NCBI RefSeq assembly: GCF_000285515.1 | Contig: NZ_HE610962.1 | Location: 103,766-167,765 of the forward strand | DNA length: 64,000 nt | Source of the DNA: Paenibacillus senegalensis JC66 | GTDB lineage: Bacteria > Bacillota > Bacilli > Paenibacillales > NBRC-103111 | Direction: 5' to 3' | Shown here: piece by piece, positions 61,441-64,000 of the stretch | Layout of the letters: every line of letters starts with the position of its first letter | Position numbering within the stretch: position 1 is the first letter of the stretch | Position numbers and translations under genes: made by a program | The notes under the pieces: generated by a model | What the model was told of the DNA's origin: nothing | Database searches by the model: none | What the model saw: the letters and a program-made list of their open reading frames with translations, nothing else

Positions 61441-62478
61441 ATGACTTACGACAATCGGACCCTCGTATGGGGCGAGTTAAAGGCAGAACCGGGTCAATTT
61501 GTGACGGGTATGGTAAAAGTGGCCGAGCTATCCCACCGCGGCCCTGTGCTGATGCCGGTGCTAATCGTTAACGGAGCCAAGCCCGGCCCCCGCCTGTGGC
61601 TGAATGGCGCCGTGCACGGGGATGAGCTGAACGGACCGATGGCTATCCGCAATCTATTGCCGGCGCTCGAGCCGGAGAAGCTGTCCGGTGCGATTATCGC
61701 TACTCCGATATCCAATCCGCTGGCTTTCCAAGCACGGCAAAAAAATACGCCGCAGGACAGCCTGGATCTCGATATGCAGTTTCCCGGCGATCCCAACGGG
61801 ACCTTGTCCCAGCGGTTGGCGCATCTTCTATTCGAGCGCATTAAGGAAATGGCTACCCACCTGATTGATTGCCATACGTTAGGCACTCACTTTCAGGCTC
61901 TGCCTTATACGGTGTTCAAAAGGATTCCCGCCGCCAGTAGCGAAATCAGCGATCAGGCGGAACGAATGGCCCGGGCATTCGGCGCTACCGCTCACTGCCG
62001 CGTTGATCTGGGCGGCTCCTTGAATGAACTGCCCGGCAATGTGTCCGGCTTTCTAGATGTGCAGTGTCAGATTCACGGCATTCCGGCATTTATGGCTGAG
62101 CTCGGTTGGGGAGGCGTTCTGCAGCCGGAAATTGTCTCCTTCAGCGAGCGCGGCTTCCTTGCCGTTCTGCACGATCTAGAGATGTGGCCGGAAGCCCCTG
62201 ACCCCGCACCGTATACAGCGCCGAGAACGATCACCCGGCGCCGCTTTCTCTATACAGACCACGGCGGTCTGTGCATCGATGGAGCGGCCCCGGGCACCGT
62301 GGTGCGCGCCGGCGAACGGGTATGCCGCATCGTCGATATGTTCGGCACCGTCCAGGAAATTATTGCTGATGAAGATATGTACATCATTGCCAGCCGTCAG
62401 AACCCGCCTGTCGATACAGGAGATCGGGTAGCTTTTGTCGGATTGGCTTGGGAACAGGAGGAAGACATCGATGAATAA
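61441..62478 (+). CDS. AstE/AspA-family zinc deacylase
   Basis: 345 aa. Zinc ligands His59 and Glu62 in GAVHGDELNG and His145 in LIDCHTLG; a late FMAELGWGG block carries the catalytic Glu region. Relatives include succinylglutamate desuccinylase, aspartoacylase and the ectoine-route deacetylase DoeB. It would remove an acyl group (acetyl, succinyl) from an amino compound. A C-terminal lipoyl-like beta domain (~265-335) is usual in this subgroup. It overlaps the GNAT gene by 8 bases. Confidence 0.88.
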   Translation: MTYDNRTLVWGELKAEPGQFVTGMVKVAELSHRGPVLMPVLIVNGAKPGPRLWLNGAVHGDELNGPMAIRNLLPALEPEKLSGAIIATPISNPLAFQARQKNTPQDSLDLDMQFPGDPNGTLSQRLAHLLFERIKEMATHLIDCHTLGTHFQALPYTVFKRIPAASSEISDQAERMARAFGATAHCRVDLGGSLNELPGNVSGFLDVQCQIHGIPAFMAELGWGGVLQPEIVSFSERGFLAVLHDLEMWPEAPDPAPYTAPRTITRRRFLYTDHGGLCIDGAAPGTVVRAGERVCRIVDMFGTVQEIIADEDMYIIASRQNPPVDTGDRVAFVGLAWEQEEDIDE

Positions 62479-63052
62479 CGAAAGCTCCGGAACTACTAAT
62501 CCAGGAAATACCCCATCCCTGAACCGCACTGCTATTCAGCTGGGCGAATACCGCCAAGCTACAGCAGCAGACGCGCCAGCCGTACTGGATCTGACGCTGC
62601 GGGCTTATCAGCCGATTCGCGAACTCGGCATTAATTTTGCTGCCGCTAACGCTGACCTGGCTCTGGTGGAAAAAAACATTCGCGATCACATCTGTCTGAT
62701 CCGCGAAGAGAACGGCCGGGTTATTGCCACAATTACCGCACGCATGCCATGGGGACCGCAGCCAGGTCCTTTCGGTGTGCCTCATCTTTGGTGGTTCGCC
62801 ACAGATCCGGATATCGGACGGAAGGGCATTGGACGTGAGACGATGAGCTGGTGCGAGGAAGTTTTCGTAAGGGACACTTTGAAATGTCCGTCTGTCTCTC
62901 TAGGGACGGCAGAGTCCCACCCCTGGCTTGTGCAAATGTATGAGCGCCGCGGCTATAAGATTATGGGCACCAAGGACTTGGGCCGCGGGCATACGACCGT
63001 ATATATGAAAAAAGATCTGCTCCATACCGGACCGTCAGAGGAGGAAAACTAA
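62471..63052 (+). CDS. GNAT-family N-acetyltransferase
   Basis: 193 aa. Acetyl-CoA pyrophosphate loop read as DIGRKGIGRETMSW (Q/RxxGxG/A form) near residues 118-131, beta-bulge RVIATITARMPWG before it, and the C-terminal YERRGYKIMG. N-terminal ~25 residues are a Ser/Thr/Asn-rich lead. ATG 62471 is fixed by AGGAGG at 62456. An acetylase in the same operon as two deacylases suggests temporary N-acetyl protection of an intermediate, as in 2-succinocysteine breakdown by the Bacillus yxe genes. Confidence 0.88.
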   Translation: MNNESSGTTNPGNTPSLNRTAIQLGEYRQATAADAPAVLDLTLRAYQPIRELGINFAAANADLALVEKNIRDHICLIREENGRVIATITARMPWGPQPGPFGVPHLWWFATDPDIGRKGIGRETMSWCEEVFVRDTLKCPSVSLGTAESHPWLVQMYERRGYKIMGTKDLGRGHTTVYMKKDLLHTGPSEEEN

Positions 63053-64000
63053 ATGCCGCGCGAACTTGACCAACAGCTGGACAATCGGCCGGCCCCTTCC
63101 AAATCAGAGGCAAATGCCCAAGCCCAGGCGAATGACGTAGCACAGGTGAGTGACCAGGCACAGACAAATGACCAAACGGAAACAACCGTTAAAGACCGTT
63201 TCTCCGTAGACGGTCTTCGAGTTTTTGAAGCTTTGCGGACACCGGTCATTGATCAAATCACGCGCCATGTGTCCGTCCGCTCCTTCGACTCGGAGCGCCA
63301 GCTTCCCGAAGGCACCGTTGAAATGATGATGGCTGCTGCGCAAAGCGCCTCCACCTCGTCCAACTTTCAATCGTGGAGCGCAGTAATCATCCGCGACCCG
63401 GAGCGCAAGCAAAAAATGCAGGAGCTGTGTGACAATCAGCGATTTATCGGACAGGCTCCCTTGTTTATCGCTTTTTGTGCTGATAGCTCCCGGCATAAAT
63501 GGGTAACGGAACAAAAAGGCTATCCCTTCGGTTCGAATTACTTGGAGCTGCTGCTTATCTCCGTTATCGACAGCGCGTTAGCTTGTCAAAACGCAGCCCT
63601 TGCCGCAGAAAGCATGGGACTTGGCTGCTGTATGGTCGGTGCGATCCGCAATCATGCCAGAGATGTGGCCAAGTTCCTTGAGCTTCCCGACGGCGTGTTC
63701 GCCACAATAGGCTTGGCTGTAGGCTACCCGTCCAGCAAAAACGAGGTAAAGCCAAGGTTGCCTCAATCCGTCGTTGTACACGAGGAAAAATATAGCACTA
63801 CAACTCGAGCTGAAGGTATCGCTGCTTATGATGCTGTCATGCAGAAGACGGATATTTATAAGGGCAGAAAAATTCACATTCCAGGCCTGACTCCGGATCC
63901 TGAACAGGATACTGCGCCATACGGCTGGTCAGAGCATACTGCTAGAAGGATGGCCCGGGGGAATGATATGCGCCGGGATCTGGCTGTATTTTTAAAGGAG
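63053..64000 (+). CDS. Nitroreductase-family flavoprotein, NfsA-like (3' end cut by window)
   Basis: At least 316 codons with no stop before the window ends. ATG 63053 follows GAGGAAAAC. The first ~50 residues are an Ala/Gln/Asp-rich, low-complexity lead. The core begins near residue 55: RHVSVRSFDSERQLPEGTVE (FMN phosphate site), AAQSASTSSNFQSWSAVII, GLGCCMVGAIRNH and VGYPSSKNEVKPRLP. The NfsA/FRP type reduces nitro groups, quinones or free flavin with NAD(P)H. As last visible operon gene it may supply reduced flavin or reduce the substrate. Confidence 0.88.
   Translation, partial: MPRELDQQLDNRPAPSKSEANAQAQANDVAQVSDQAQTNDQTETTVKDRFSVDGLRVFEALRTPVIDQITRHVSVRSFDSERQLPEGTVEMMMAAAQSASTSSNFQSWSAVIIRDPERKQKMQELCDNQRFIGQAPLFIAFCADSSRHKWVTEQKGYPFGSNYLELLLISVIDSALACQNAALAAESMGLGCCMVGAIRNHARDVAKFLELPDGVFATIGLAVGYPSSKNEVKPRLPQSVVVHEEKYSTTTRAEGIAAYDAVMQKTDIYKGRKIHIPGLTPDPEQDTAPYGWSEHTARRMARGNDMRRDLAVFLKE

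Overview
The window looks like chromosome of a low-to-mid GC Gram-positive of the Paenibacillaceae (Paenibacillus or a close relative). The evidence is strong AGGAGG-type ribosome binding sites and several CUT1 sugar ABC systems encoded without their own ATPase. There are also AraC regulators with a membrane sensor half, copper-amine-oxidase-N (stalk) and DUF4855 exported proteins, a BlaI/M56 pair, and two futalosine-route menaquinone genes. No rRNA, tRNA, prophage or intact insertion sequence was seen. This assignment is inferred from gene content, not from a marker gene.

Layout. 1-8.6 kb: a DUF4236 protein, a monofunctional catalase behind a fold-back repeat and a PerR-like box, an SGNH hydrolase behind a dispersed palindromic repeat, a His-rich CDF metal exporter with an ArsR-type operator, and a stalk-domain exported protein. 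8.7-18.1 kb (minus strand): a sucrose-type module. It has a LacI regulator, a tyrosine phosphatase, an array of LacI-like operators, a binding protein, two permeases, a PhnP-like hydrolase, a metallophosphoesterase, a PfkB fructokinase-like enzyme and a GH13_18 phosphorylase. 18.4-20.8 kb: a two-repeat CRISPR-like remnant, a broken Fic-like gene, then a BlaI repressor and an M56 membrane protease with an unusual sensor tail. 21-29 kb (minus): AraC sensor, two permeases, a binding protein and a DUF4855/discoidin secreted protein. 29.4-36.5 kb: FMN reductase, MITE-like element, FAD oxidoreductase with a divergent AraC gene, small proteins, and a frameshifted methyltransferase.

36.6-52.5 kb holds mostly housekeeping and accessory genes: mqnB-mqnD, a nitroreductase, Rrf2, an alkyltransferase-like protein, a Tet(L)-like MFS pump, a sugar isomerase behind a structured leader, an orphan radical SAM/SPASM protein, an ABC ATPase with its permease, a sirtuin, a Gfo/Idh/MocA dehydrogenase and two membrane or anchored proteins. 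Many of the intervening gaps are filled with short degenerate tandem repeats.

52.9-64 kb (plus) is one long, tightly packed set behind a near-consensus sigma-A promoter: a tripartite tricarboxylate transporter (binding lipoprotein, small and large membrane subunits), an SdhA-like flavoprotein with a separate 2Fe-2S protein, an M20 amidohydrolase, a fumarase/adenylosuccinate-lyase-superfamily lyase, an AstE/AspA-like zinc deacylase, a GNAT acetyltransferase and a nitroreductase cut by the window edge. It reads as uptake and stepwise breakdown of a di- or tricarboxylate adduct, possibly a succinylated amino compound. I know of no described pathway with exactly this set, so it is the best candidate for an undescribed system here.
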